The notes under the pieces: generated by a model | Databases searched by the model: none | Told to the model about the DNA's origin: nothing | What the model saw: only the letters and a program-made list of their open reading frames with translations | Translations under genes and position numbers: made by a program | Part shown: positions 1 to 7,470 of the stretch, piece after piece | Layout of the letters: every line of letters starts with the position of its first letter | Numbering within the stretch: the first letter of the stretch is position 1 | Assembly (NCBI GenBank): GCA_023391725.1 | Contig: JAEWAH010000178.1 | Span: 1-13,519, forward strand | DNA from: Bacillota bacterium | Lineage (GTDB): Bacteria; Bacillota; Clostridia; Christensenellales; Aristaeellaceae | Direction of reading: 5' to 3' | Length of the DNA: 13,519 nucleotides

Positions 1-375
1 GCCCAGCGCTATGGCCTATCCCAGCTTCATCAATTAAGGGGTCGGGTGGGGCGGGGGAGCCAGCAGAGCTGGTGCTTTTTGCTGGCCGAGCCCAACGAGC
101 GGCTGAAAACGCTGACCGCTACAAATGACGGGTTCGAGATCGCCAGGAAGGACCTGCAACTAAGGGGCCCGGGGGAGTTTTTCGGCACCAGGCAGCACGG
201 TGCGCCGATCCTGCCGGGGCTTACGGTGGACGGGGACGTGCAGCTTTTGGACGAGACGCAAAAGTGTTTGAAAGAGTTGCGCAACGGAGATGAATTCCGG
301 GTGGAATGGGCGATTGTTCAGGCGCAGGCCCGGCAGGATTTTGCGCATAGATTGAAGCAGGTGTCGCTGAGCTGA
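1..375 (+). CDS. recG: ATP-dependent DNA helicase RecG, C-terminal fragment
   Basis: The frame is open from the first base and ends at TGA 373-375, so only the last 124 residues of a protein of roughly 680 residues are present. The first residues read AQRYGLSQLHQLRGRVGRG, the superfamily 2 helicase motif VI (QLRGRVGRG), whose arginines contact ATP. The RecG-specific tail follows: a QQSWCFLL strand, then TNDGFEIARKDLQLRGPGEFFGTRQHG. RecG remodels stalled replication forks and branch-migrates recombination intermediates in the cytoplasm. Nothing is visible of the helicase core or the N-terminal wedge domain, which lie outside the window. The fragment shows no frameshift, and the intact motif VI suggests a functional gene. 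Confidence 0.95.
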   Translation, partial: AQRYGLSQLHQLRGRVGRGSQQSWCFLLAEPNERLKTLTATNDGFEIARKDLQLRGPGEFFGTRQHGAPILPGLTVDGDVQLLDETQKCLKELRNGDEFRVEWAIVQAQARQDFAHRLKQVSLS

Positions 376-400
376 TTTTGTTAGGGGGAACGGTGGGGGG

Positions 401-436
401 CGTGCAGTACTGCTCAGCTATCAAGCACGAGTTTTT
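401..436 (+). terminator. weak candidate terminator after recG
   Basis: CGTGC (401-405) can pair with GCACG (425-429), followed by AGTTTTT. The loop is long and the stem short. Further T-rich sequence follows at 443-450. This is the only terminator-like structure between recG and the ppdK promoter. It is weak. Confidence 0.3.
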
Positions 437-508
437 CGACTCACTTTTTTCTTCCGCCATCTTCCAGCAAACTCTCCAGGTATCCCCCGAAAAATCCCTG
501 GTATGATA

Positions 509-537
509 TTGCCAAACGGGGAAAAAGATAGTATAAT
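509..537 (+). promoter_or_regulatory. sigma-70/SigA-type promoter of ppdK
   Basis: TTGCCA (509-514) and a consensus TATAAT (532-537) are separated by exactly 17 bp. Transcription would start near 544, giving a leader of about 110 nt before the ppdK start at 654. This is the best-matching promoter in the window and fits a highly expressed central-metabolism gene. Confidence 0.75.
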
Positions 538-559
538 CAAGCGAATGTTTAGGAAGGAC

Positions 560-583
560 GAGAGCCCTGGCATGCTCTTTTTT
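560..583 (+). promoter_or_regulatory. small U-tracted hairpin in the ppdK leader
   Basis: AGAGC (561-565) pairs with GCTCT (574-578) around an 8-nt loop and is followed by a run of T to 583. It lies in the predicted 5' leader, about 16 nt after the expected transcription start. It has the form of a weak intrinsic terminator, so it could be a small attenuator, but a 5-bp stem can arise by chance. Confidence 0.3.
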
Positions 584-653
584 GTGTGCCTGATGCTTTA
601 TCCACCGCATGGCCACCATGCGCAACCATTACGTAGAGGAGGACTGCAAAGAC

Positions 654-3299
654 ATGGCAACCAAGTATGTATACCTCTTTAAGGAAGGCAACGCCGGCAT
701 GAAGAACCTGCTGGGCGGCAAGGGGGCCAACCTGGCCGAGATGACCACCATCGGGCTGCCGGTTCCCCAAGGTTTTACCGTTACCACCGAAGCTTGCACC
801 CGTTACTATCAGGATGGCAAGCAGATCGCCCAGGAGATCGTGGATCAGATCTATGCGGCGCTGGCCCAGACGGAGATCGTTTGCGGCAAGAAGTTCGGCG
901 ATCTTAAAAACCCCTTCCTGGTTTCTGTGCGTTCCGGCGCTCGCGCCTCTATGCCCGGCATGATGGACACCATCCTGAACCTGGGCCTCAACGACATCGC
1001 CGTGCAGGGCCTGACCCAGCAGACCGGCAACGAGCGGTTCGCCTATGACAGCTACCGCCGCTTCATCAACATGTTCTCCGATGTCGTTATGGAAATCAAG
1101 AAGTCCAATTTCGACGCCGCCCTGGACGCCGTGAAGGAAGAAAAGGGCGCCAAGTTTGACACCGATTTGACTGCGGAAGATCTGAAGGAAGTTGTCCGCC
1201 GTTTCAAGGCCATCTACCTCAAGGAAAAGGGCGAGGAATTTCCCCAGGATCCCAAAGTTCAGCTGATGGAGGCCATCAAGGCCGTGTTCCGCTCCTGGGA
1301 CAACCCCCGCGCCATCTACTACCGCCGCATGAACGACATCCCCGGCGACTGGGGCACCGCGGTCAACGTGCAGAGCATGGTATTTGGTAATATGGGCAAT
1401 GACTCCGGTACCGGCGTTGCCTTTACCCGCAACCCCTCCACGGGCGAAAAGAAGCTGTACGGCGAGTACCTGTTCAACGCCCAGGGCGAAGACGTGGTGG
1501 CCGGCATCCGTACGCCCCAGCCCATCGCTTCCCTGCAGCAGTCCATGCCCGAAGTGTACGAGCAGTTCGCAGGCATCGCCAACACTTTGGAAAAGCACTA
1601 CCGCGACATGCAGGACATGGAGTTCACCATTGAGCATGGCAAGCTCTTCATGCTGCAAACCCGTAACGGCAAGCGCACCGCCGCCGCGGCTTTGAAAATC
1701 GCCGTTGACCTGGTGGAAGAGGGCATGCTCTCTACCGATGAAGCCGTTTTGAAGGTGGAGCCCAAGCAGCTGGATACCCTTTTGCACCCCAACTTTGACA
1801 CCGCGGCCCTCAAGAAGGCCACAGCTATTGCCAAGGGCCTGCCCGCCTCTCCCGGGGCTGCTGCCGGCTACATCTACTTCACCGCTGATACCGCCGCCGA
1901 TGCTGGCCGCGCCGGCAAGGCCGTGATCCTGGTGCGTGAAGAGACCACCCCCGAAGACATCGAGGGCATGGATCTTTCCAAGGGCATCCTGACCGCCCGC
2001 GGCGGCATGACCTCCCACGCGGCCGTTGTGGCCCGTGGCATGGGCCGCGCTGCTGTCGTTGGCTGCGGCGAGCTGCACATCAAGGAAGAATTAAAGACCC
2101 TGACCGTGGGTGATAAGGTGTTCCACGAGGGCGACGCTCTGTCCATCGATGGCTCCACCGGCAACGTGTACGCAGGCCTTGTGCCCACCACGGAAGCTAC
2201 CGTGAGCGGCGACTTTGCCAAGCTCATGAAGTGGGCCGACGCTGCCCGTACCTTGAAGGTTCGCACCAATGCGGATACCCCCCGCGACACCAAGCAGGCT
2301 GTGGAGTTCGGCGCAGAAGGCATCGGCCTTTGCCGCACCGAGCATATGTTCTTTGAAGCCGACCGTATCGCGGCTGTGCGCGAGATGATCCTGGCCGATA
2401 CCGAGGCTCAGCGCCGCGCGGCCCTTGACAAGATCCTGCCCATGCAGCAGGGCGATTTCGAGGCCATGTACAAGGCGTTGGAAGGCCGTCCCATGACCAT
2501 CCGCTACCTGGATCCCCCGCTCCATGAGTTCCTGCCCGGCAAGTCCATGACGGAAGAAATCGCCGCCCTGGCCAAGGAACTGAAAACCACCCCCGAAAAG
2601 ATCGTGACCAAGATCGACGCGCTGCATGAGTTCAACCCCATGATGGGTCACCGCGGCTGCCGTCTGGCCGTGACCTTCCCCGAGATCGCCGAAATGCAGA
2701 CCCGCGCTGTTCTGCAGGCCGCTTTGAAGGTGAAGAAGGAAACCGGCTGGGACATCGTGCCCGAAATCATGATCCCGCTGGTTGGCGCCAAGAAGGAATT
2801 GGCCTTTGTCAAGCAGATCGTGCTGGATACCGCCAAGAAAGTGTTTGCCGAGGCCGGTCAGGAACTGAAATTCCATGTGGGCACCATGATCGAGATCCCG
2901 CGCGCGGCCGTGATCGCCGACGAGATCGCCGAGGAAGCGGAATTCTTCTCCTTCGGCACCAACGACCTGACCCAGATGACTTTCGGCTTCAGCCGTGACG
3001 ATGCCGGCAAGTTCCTGGATTCCTACTACCAGAACAAGATCTTCGAGAGCGATCCTTTTGCCCGCCTGGACCAGGAAGGCGTTGGCAAGCTGGTGGAAAT
3101 GGCTGCCAAGCTGGGCAAAAAGACCCGCCCCGACCTGAAGCTGGGCATCTGCGGCGAGCATGGCGGCGATCCGTCCTCCATCATGTTCTGCCACAAGGTG
3201 GGCCTGAACTACGTTTCCTGCTCGCCCTTCCGTGTGCCTATCGCCCGTTTGGCGGCGGCCCATGCGGCAATCATGGAAAAGCAGGCTGCGAAGAAGTAA
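654..3299 (+). CDS. ppdK: pyruvate, phosphate dikinase
   Basis: Interconverts pyruvate, ATP and phosphate with phosphoenolpyruvate, AMP and pyrophosphate. In anaerobic clostridia it can serve glycolysis or gluconeogenesis with PPi as energy carrier. The N-terminal ATP-grasp domain shows GGKGANLAEM and SVRSGARASMPGMMDT. The central swivelling phosphohistidine domain has GGMTSHAAVVARGMG with the catalytic His at residue 455, the same number as in the Clostridium symbiosum enzyme. The C-terminal TIM-barrel PEP/pyruvate domain shows GLCRTEHMFF, MIEIPRAA, FSFGTNDLTQMTFGFSRDD and GICGEHGGDP with the acid/base Cys at 833. The start at 654 is chosen because AGAGGAGG (635-642) lies 11 nt upstream and the protein (881 aa) then matches family length; an in-frame ATG at 609 would add 15 unrelated residues. 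The gene is monocistronic between its own promoter and terminator. Long reverse-strand open frames here are codon-bias shadows. Confidence 0.98.
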   Translation: MATKYVYLFKEGNAGMKNLLGGKGANLAEMTTIGLPVPQGFTVTTEACTRYYQDGKQIAQEIVDQIYAALAQTEIVCGKKFGDLKNPFLVSVRSGARASMPGMMDTILNLGLNDIAVQGLTQQTGNERFAYDSYRRFINMFSDVVMEIKKSNFDAALDAVKEEKGAKFDTDLTAEDLKEVVRRFKAIYLKEKGEEFPQDPKVQLMEAIKAVFRSWDNPRAIYYRRMNDIPGDWGTAVNVQSMVFGNMGNDSGTGVAFTRNPSTGEKKLYGEYLFNAQGEDVVAGIRTPQPIASLQQSMPEVYEQFAGIANTLEKHYRDMQDMEFTIEHGKLFMLQTRNGKRTAAAALKIAVDLVEEGMLSTDEAVLKVEPKQLDTLLHPNFDTAALKKATAIAKGLPASPGAAAGYIYFTADTAADAGRAGKAVILVREETTPEDIEGMDLSKGILTARGGMTSHAAVVARGMGRAAVVGCGELHIKEELKTLTVGDKVFHEGDALSIDGSTGNVYAGLVPTTEATVSGDFAKLMKWADAARTLKVRTNADTPRDTKQAVEFGAEGIGLCRTEHMFFEADRIAAVREMILADTEAQRRAALDKILPMQQGDFEAMYKALEGRPMTIRYLDPPLHEFLPGKSMTEEIAALAKELKTTPEKIVTKIDALHEFNPMMGHRGCRLAVTFPEIAEMQTRAVLQAALKVKKETGWDIVPEIMIPLVGAKKELAFVKQIVLDTAKKVFAEAGQELKFHVGTMIEIPRAAVIADEIAEEAEFFSFGTNDLTQMTFGFSRDDAGKFLDSYYQNKIFESDPFARLDQEGVGKLVEMAAKLGKKTRPDLKLGICGEHGGDPSSIMFCHKVGLNYVSCSPFRVPIARLAAAHAAIMEKQAAKK

Positions 3300-3320
3300 G
3301 GTTATATCCGATTCATAAGG

Positions 3321-3352
3321 CAGGGGCGCTAAACAAGCGCCCCTGTTTTTTT
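3321..3352 (+). terminator. intrinsic terminator of ppdK
   Basis: A perfect 10-bp GC-rich stem, CAGGGGCGCT (3321-3330) with AGCGCCCCTG (3336-3345), has a 5-nt loop and is followed by seven T residues (3346-3352). It lies 21 nt after the ppdK stop. Confidence 0.95.
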
Positions 3353-3363
3353 ATCCGGCAGTT

Positions 3364-3392
3364 TTTACATCTGCAAAAAATGAAAGTATAGG
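3364..3392 (+). promoter_or_regulatory. candidate promoter of the solute-binding protein gene
   Basis: TTTACA (3364-3369) and TATAGG (3387-3392) are spaced by 17 bp. The -35 is one base off consensus. The -10 lacks the final T, so the match is only moderate. It lies between the ppdK terminator and the next gene, where a promoter is expected. Confidence 0.4.
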
Positions 3393-3491
3393 AAAATTTG
3401 TAAACCACAGCGAATAAAACAAAGGGTTGGATAGTGGTTAGTACATCCTAAAAAAGGAAGTGGGATGCTTCCATCAGCAAAGGAGCTTTAC

Positions 3492-5789
3492 ATGAAGACG
3501 AAAGTGGCAGTATTTTTGATGACCTTGCTGGCAGGGTTGTGCCTGATGATGAGTGCCTGGGCGGCGCCCGGTGATGCGGTACTCTTTCCGCAGCCGGAAG
3601 GCGGCATGGTCGAAAACAGCGCGGAGTCCATAGCGGCGGTAGGGGATACGCTGTATATGCTCACACAAAAGGGCCTGTATGCCTGGAAGGCAAGCGATGC
3701 CGAGCCAAAGCTTGTTTCTGATAAAGTCAGTAGGCAATATGCCTATTATGCCAGCTTGGAGGACATCCCTCAGGAAGAAAAGGAAAAATATGAAAACAGT
3801 GTCAACCTGCTTTTTCAAAGCAACGGAAAACTCTATGGCCTGAATACGTCCACAGGATCTTTGCTTTTGCTGGATGTAACGGCGGAGGGAGTCAATGTCA
3901 GCAAGGCCTACACCCTGGATTGGGAGGGCATGTTCATTAAGGAAGCAGACTACTCCTATCCGCGTCAGATTTTTAGCAGTGTACTGACAAAGGATCGGCT
4001 TTATCTGCTTGCGCAGCAGCCAACTCAATACTGGAACGATTATGATCTGCTTTCTTTTGACTTGGCCACCGGCAAACAGACAAAGATTCCGGTGGAAAAT
4101 GTGCATGCCATCGCCACGTATGAGGGTGGCAAGCTTTTGTGCAACATATTCGATTGGGAAAACTCGTACACGCCTGACGGAAAGCCGGTCTATCCTTCGC
4201 TGTCTGTGCTTGATCCCGCGACACAGGCGCTGACTAAGCTTGTAGATTTTCCGGCGTCGCAGGTGGGCGGGCTCAGCTATGATGATCAAAGCGGCATGAT
4301 CTACGTTCTGGGCAGGGGCGAATTGTATGGCAGTAAGCAAGGCGCGGCGTTTGAGACCGTCGCTTATATGCCGGTGGACTATCCCGGAGACCAGATGGCT
4401 GCCACAATCGTATCGGGCGGGCTTTATGCGGCTATACCCAACTATGGAACGGTATATGTTCGCAATATCGACCCCGCCTATAAAAGCGACAGGGTGCTGC
4501 GCATTTTGGGCGGCTATTCCGATGAGGTGACCCGGGCATTTCAGGCGGCCCATCCCGAGATCCCAGTCGTTTTTGAGCAGCAGACCTCCCTGGCCGCTGA
4601 GCAGATCACCCAGCGGATGGTGTCGGGCACGGACAATGTGGATCTGCTGATGATCAGCCTGTCCTACGGCGGGTTTTCATCCCTGCGGGATAAGGGGTAT
4701 GTGAGCGATTTGAGCCAGAGCGCCATCCTCACGGATACGGCGGCAAAAATGTATCCCAAGTTTGTGGAGTCTTTGTACAAAGACGGCAAGCTGATCGCTT
4801 TCCCCTGCCAGTTCTATAGCACCGCCATGGGTTACTCACCTGATGTCATGAAGCTTCTTGAGATCGAGCAGCCCCCCAAAACGCTGGCGGAGCTCATGGA
4901 CCTGTATGTGGATTGGGTAGAGGAATACGGCCCTGAAAACGGCAACTATCAATTGCAGGAAAATGTGTATGACATCCGCCAGGAACTGCTCAGCACCATT
5001 TTGATGAACTACCTGGCGCATTACGCAAAGACGGGGGAAGAGCTTGCCTTTGACACCCCGGTTTTCAGAGCTTTGATCGACAAGCTGGATAAGGTCACGC
5101 CCATATTGAAGGAGCTGAACCCGGACCCCGATGAACAGCAGGGCGGTATGGTGGCTTACTCCAGCGAATCAGGCAGCATCCCCACGGCGCTGTTCACCAG
5201 CAATTTGATGCTCAACCCTGAAAATTATAGTGACAACAGAGGGTATGTGCCTTTGCTCCTCTCCCTGGATGAAGGAGTGGAGCCTGCCTGCTTTGCGCAA
5301 GTTTCCGTATTTGTTATAAACCCCAACTCAAAAAATCAGGATCTTGCGATGACCTACCTGGAATTTCTTGCCCAGAACATGCCGCGCAACCTGTCCATCA
5401 CGCTTTGCCCGGATGACAATGCACCCGTAGAAGATCCCTCATATGCTGCAGAACTTGACAATGCCAACAAGCAATTGGATGATTTCCGGGAACAATTGAA
5501 AACCATGGCGCCGGAAGATGTAAAAATGATGGAGGATAACATCAAAAACTACGAGGAATATATCGCCAATATTGAAGACCGCCGCTTCATGATTACTGAG
5601 GAAAAGATCGCGCAGTACCGATCGCTGGTGCCATACATTTATGTTGATACCGAAAACCTTGACTTCTTGACCGGTTCTCCGGAGTCGCTTTCCCTTCTGC
5701 AGCAGTTCTTGCAGGGGAAAACGGACAGCCAGCAGTTCATCAAGGAGTTTGACCGCAAGCTGCAGATGATGCGGATGGAAAACAAGTAG
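3492..5789 (+). CDS. secreted solute-binding protein (ABC type 1 fold) with N-terminal beta-propeller-like domain
   Basis: The 765-residue protein starts with a classical Sec signal peptide (MKTKVAVFLMTLLAGLCLMMSAWA, probable cleavage AWA/AP). There is no lipobox cysteine, so it should be released or wall-held rather than lipid-anchored. Residues about 30-325 show recurrent short hydrophobic strands such as DTLYMLTQKGLYAW, GKLYGLNTSTGSLLLLD and GMIYVLGRGELYG, suggesting a propeller-like fold. From about residue 333 (DRVLRILGGYSDEVTRAFQAAHPEIPVVFE) the sequence is that of family 1 extracellular solute-binding proteins, including the GKLIAFPCQFYSTAMGYSPDVM segment. A charged, possibly helical stretch lies near 650-700 before the C-terminal GKTDSQQFIKEFDRKL. 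AAAGGAG (3479-3485) lies 6 nt before this ATG; an upstream in-frame ATG at 3465 also has a purine-rich site but would put nine odd residues before the signal peptide. No permease or ATPase gene is adjacent, so transport is not proven. The ligand is unknown. Confidence 0.85.
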   Translation: MKTKVAVFLMTLLAGLCLMMSAWAAPGDAVLFPQPEGGMVENSAESIAAVGDTLYMLTQKGLYAWKASDAEPKLVSDKVSRQYAYYASLEDIPQEEKEKYENSVNLLFQSNGKLYGLNTSTGSLLLLDVTAEGVNVSKAYTLDWEGMFIKEADYSYPRQIFSSVLTKDRLYLLAQQPTQYWNDYDLLSFDLATGKQTKIPVENVHAIATYEGGKLLCNIFDWENSYTPDGKPVYPSLSVLDPATQALTKLVDFPASQVGGLSYDDQSGMIYVLGRGELYGSKQGAAFETVAYMPVDYPGDQMAATIVSGGLYAAIPNYGTVYVRNIDPAYKSDRVLRILGGYSDEVTRAFQAAHPEIPVVFEQQTSLAAEQITQRMVSGTDNVDLLMISLSYGGFSSLRDKGYVSDLSQSAILTDTAAKMYPKFVESLYKDGKLIAFPCQFYSTAMGYSPDVMKLLEIEQPPKTLAELMDLYVDWVEEYGPENGNYQLQENVYDIRQELLSTILMNYLAHYAKTGEELAFDTPVFRALIDKLDKVTPILKELNPDPDEQQGGMVAYSSESGSIPTALFTSNLMLNPENYSDNRGYVPLLLSLDEGVEPACFAQVSVFVINPNSKNQDLAMTYLEFLAQNMPRNLSITLCPDDNAPVEDPSYAAELDNANKQLDDFREQLKTMAPEDVKMMEDNIKNYEEYIANIEDRRFMITEEKIAQYRSLVPYIYVDTENLDFLTGSPESLSLLQQFLQGKTDSQQFIKEFDRKLQMMRMENK

Positions 5790-5792
5790 AAG

Positions 5793-5830
5793 AATGGGCG
5801 GCAGGGAGGGAACGCTTCTTGCCGCCCATT
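5793..5830 (+). terminator. hairpin, probable terminator of the solute-binding protein gene
   Basis: An 11-bp stem, AATGGGCGGCA (5793-5803) with TGCCGCCCATT (5820-5830), begins 3 nt after the stop codon. Inner G-U and A-T pairs can lengthen it. No U-tract follows, so it may act as a 3' end-protecting hairpin or need a factor. Confidence 0.6.
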
Positions 5831-5845
5831 AATCGTGATGAAAGA

Positions 5846-6228
5846 TTTCGCGTCTGAGGACGCGGAGCGATCCTAACGCCCTGGACCTTCGGATGCCACA
5901 TATAGTTCTTTACTTTCTAACTTGAAAAGGTTTCGCGTCTGAGGACGCGGCCAGGGCGATCCTAACGCCTTGGACCTTCGGATGCTGCATATAGTTCTAT
6001 ACTTTCTAGGTTTCGCATCTGCGGATGCGACCAGGGCTTTCCGGTCGCCCTGGACCTTCGGATGCTGCTTATAGTTCTATACTTTCTATCTTAAAAAGGT
6101 TTCGCATCTGCAGATGCGACCAGGGCTTTCCGGTCGCCCTGGACCTTCGGGGCCCTGGACCTTTGGGGCCCTGGACCTTTGGGGCCCTGGACCTTTGGGG
6201 CTCTGGACCTTCGGACGCTGCTTATGGT
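5846..6228. repeat. tandem array of four 80-89 bp hairpin units
   Basis: Units begin with TTTCGC at 5846, 5931, 6011 and 6100. Each has a first hairpin of the form CGC-nnn-TGnn-nnn-GCG, then a second hairpin (CCAGGGC...GCCCTGG in copies 3 and 4), then GGACCTTCGGATGC and an AT-rich tail with TATAG-TT-CTATA and ACTTTCTA. The first stem is CGCGTC/GACGCG in copies 1 and 2 and CGCATC/GATGCG in copies 3 and 4, so both arms changed together. Copy 1 has lost the left arm of the second hairpin. Copy 4 is interrupted by the 16-bp microrepeats and then ends with CGGACGCTGCTTATGG. The array fills the space between two genes and has no credible reading frame. Confidence 0.9.
6137..6216. repeat. 16-bp tandem microrepeat inside the fourth hairpin unit
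   Basis: Five consecutive 16-bp units of the form CCCTGGACCTTTGGGG run from 6137 to 6216. The first has TTC for TTT and the last is degenerate (CTCTGGACCTTCGGAC). The unit is an expansion of the CCTGGACCTTCGG segment present once in the other array copies. A period of 16 is not a multiple of three, which argues against coding. Neighbouring units can pair through GGCCC and GGGCC. Confidence 0.9.
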
Positions 6229-6254
6229 ATCTTTTTTGGGTTATGAAGTTTTCC

Positions 6255-6302
6255 TGAAAAGGAGAACGGGGAGAACGCCTTTGTCAAAAGGAGTTCTCCC
6301 CG
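6255..6302 (-). terminator. intrinsic terminator of msrAB
   Basis: CGGGGAGAAC (6267-6276) pairs with GTTCTCCCCG (6293-6302), and an inner CCTTT/AAAGG stem closes the loop. Read on the minus strand, the stem follows the msrAB stop by 17 nt and is followed by a T-rich stretch (TTCTCCTTTTC). Confidence 0.8.
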
Positions 6303-6319
6303 CTTGCTTTCAGAAAATA

Positions 6320-7288
6320 TTACTTCACGTATGGAAGCAGCTTCCCGTACCCTTGGGTTTCCATCTCCGCCTTGGGGATGAACTTCAACGCCGCGCTGTT
6401 GATGCAATAGCGGAGGCCGCCAAGTTCCTTGGGCCCATCCTCGAACACGTGGCCCAGGTGGGCGTTGCCCACGCGGCTACGCACCTCGGTGCGCGTATGG
6501 AAAAGGGAGGTATCCATGAATTCCTTGATCACATTGGGATCGATGGGGCGGGAGAAGCTGGGCCAGCCGCAGCCGGATTCAAACTTGTCGGTGGAGGTAA
6601 ACAGCGGCTCGCCCGTGGTGATGTCCACATAGATACCGGGGGCATAATGGTTCCAGAATTCGTTTTGGAAGGGAGGCTCGGTGGCGGACTCCTGAGTCAC
6701 GCGGTATTGCGCGTCCGTCAGATCCTGGCGGAGCTTTTGCTTGTCGGCTGCCAGATAGCGGGTCGGGTCTACGGTGGCCTGGGCGGCCTTTTCCATCTCT
6801 TCCTTGCTGATATGGCAGTAGCCGTTGGGGTTTTTGTCCAGGTACTTTTGGTGGTATTCTTCGGCGGGATAGAAATTTTCAAGAAGCATGCATTCCACGG
6901 CCACGGGCTTATCCAGCCTGCTTTGCAGGGACTTTAGAGATGCGCGGATAAACGGCGCATCCTCGGGGTCCGTGTAATAAATGCCGGTACGGTACTGGGT
7001 GCCGTGATCGCCCCCCTGCCGGTTAACAGACGTGGGGTCGATAGCGTCATAGAAGAGCTCCAGCAGGAAGGGCAGGGGAAGAACGTCCGGATCATACGTC
7101 ACCTTCACCGTTTCTGCGTGGCCGGTATTGTTGTGGCAGACTTCCTGATAGGTGGGGTTGGCCGTCTTGCCATTGGCGTAGCCCACCTGGGTCGTGAGAA
7201 CGCCGGAAATGGAGGAGATATATTTTTCCGTGCCCCAGAAGCATCCACCGGCAAGGTAGATTTCCTTCACATTTTTTGAGCTGGTCAT
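6320..7288 (-). CDS. msrAB: bifunctional peptide-methionine sulfoxide reductase MsrA/MsrB
   Basis: Repairs both stereoisomers of methionine sulfoxide in oxidised proteins, using a thioredoxin-type reductant. The 322-residue protein has the common MsrA-MsrB order. The MsrA part (about 8-165) carries GGCFWG with catalytic Cys16 and the later NPNGYCHI motif. The MsrB part (about 187-315) carries SGCGWPSF with the recycling Cys240, GNAHLGHVFEDGP, and RYCINSAALKF with catalytic Cys295. The zinc-binding CxxC pairs of many MsrB proteins are absent: the position of the second pair reads RSRVGNAHLGH. This is therefore the zinc-free form. There is no signal peptide, so it is cytoplasmic. The start is supported by GGAAGGGG 8 nt upstream. 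It has its own promoter and terminator and is monocistronic, but sits next to a redox-stress operon on the same strand. Confidence 0.97.
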   Translation of the reverse strand: MTSSKNVKEIYLAGGCFWGTEKYISSISGVLTTQVGYANGKTANPTYQEVCHNNTGHAETVKVTYDPDVLPLPFLLELFYDAIDPTSVNRQGGDHGTQYRTGIYYTDPEDAPFIRASLKSLQSRLDKPVAVECMLLENFYPAEEYHQKYLDKNPNGYCHISKEEMEKAAQATVDPTRYLAADKQKLRQDLTDAQYRVTQESATEPPFQNEFWNHYAPGIYVDITTGEPLFTSTDKFESGCGWPSFSRPIDPNVIKEFMDTSLFHTRTEVRSRVGNAHLGHVFEDGPKELGGLRYCINSAALKFIPKAEMETQGYGKLLPYVK

Positions 7289-7371
7289 TGCAAGTACCCC
7301 TTCCGCATGCTGCTGTATAATAAGATGCGCATTCTTGCGCCTGCCAATGCCAACGCTTTATGCGTACCCTT

Positions 7372-7400
7372 AATATAGCGCATTTTGGTAATTCTGTAAA
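7372..7400 (-). promoter_or_regulatory. promoter of msrAB
   Basis: On the minus strand TTTACA (7400-7395) and TATATT (7377-7372) are separated by 17 bp, each one base off consensus. Transcription would start near 7365, about 77 nt before the ATG. A second, poorer candidate (TTGGCA, 19-bp spacer, TATTAT at 7322-7317) lies nearer the gene. Confidence 0.6.
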
Positions 7401-7412
7401 TGCGGCATACAG

Positions 7413-7456
7413 TTATGCCCCGGACCGGGAGGTGTTCCTTCCGGACCGGGGCATAA
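7413..7456 (-). terminator. long hairpin after the DUF438 gene
   Basis: TTATGCCCCGGACCGG (7413-7428) pairs with CCGGACCGGGGCATAA (7441-7456) as a 16-bp stem with one A-A mismatch and a 12-nt loop. It lies 14 nt after the stop of the minus-strand DUF438 gene and just upstream of the msrAB promoter, where a terminator is expected. There is no clear U-tract. Confidence 0.6.
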
Positions 7457-7470
7457 ACAATTAATACGAT

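Noticed and set aside
221..625. Reverse-strand open frame of 134 codons across the recG end and ppdK leader
   Set aside because: It crosses a real gene end and a consensus promoter, has no domain and no convincing ribosome site.
549..3263. Two long reverse-strand open frames (509 and 390 codons) opposite ppdK
   Set aside because: They mirror the strong codon bias of ppdK, show biased Gly/His/Val/Leu-rich sequence with no recognisable domain, and lack ribosome sites. Forward PPDK motifs are unmistakable.
3474..4553. Reverse-strand open frame of 359 codons opposite the solute-binding protein
   Set aside because: No domain or ribosome site; the forward frame has a signal peptide and a family fold.
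5846..6228. CRISPR array
   Set aside because: Units are 80-89 bp and alike through nearly all their length, with no unique spacers of constant size and no cas genes.
6025..6246. Open frame of 73 codons through the repeat array, with GPGPLGPWTFGALDLWG-like repeats
   Set aside because: It is produced by the 16-bp microrepeat and hairpin units. A 16-bp period shifts frame at each unit, and there is no ribosome site.
6179..6937. Forward open frame of 252 codons opposite msrAB
   Set aside because: It is antisense to a clear MsrAB protein, starts within repeats, and encodes no known domain.
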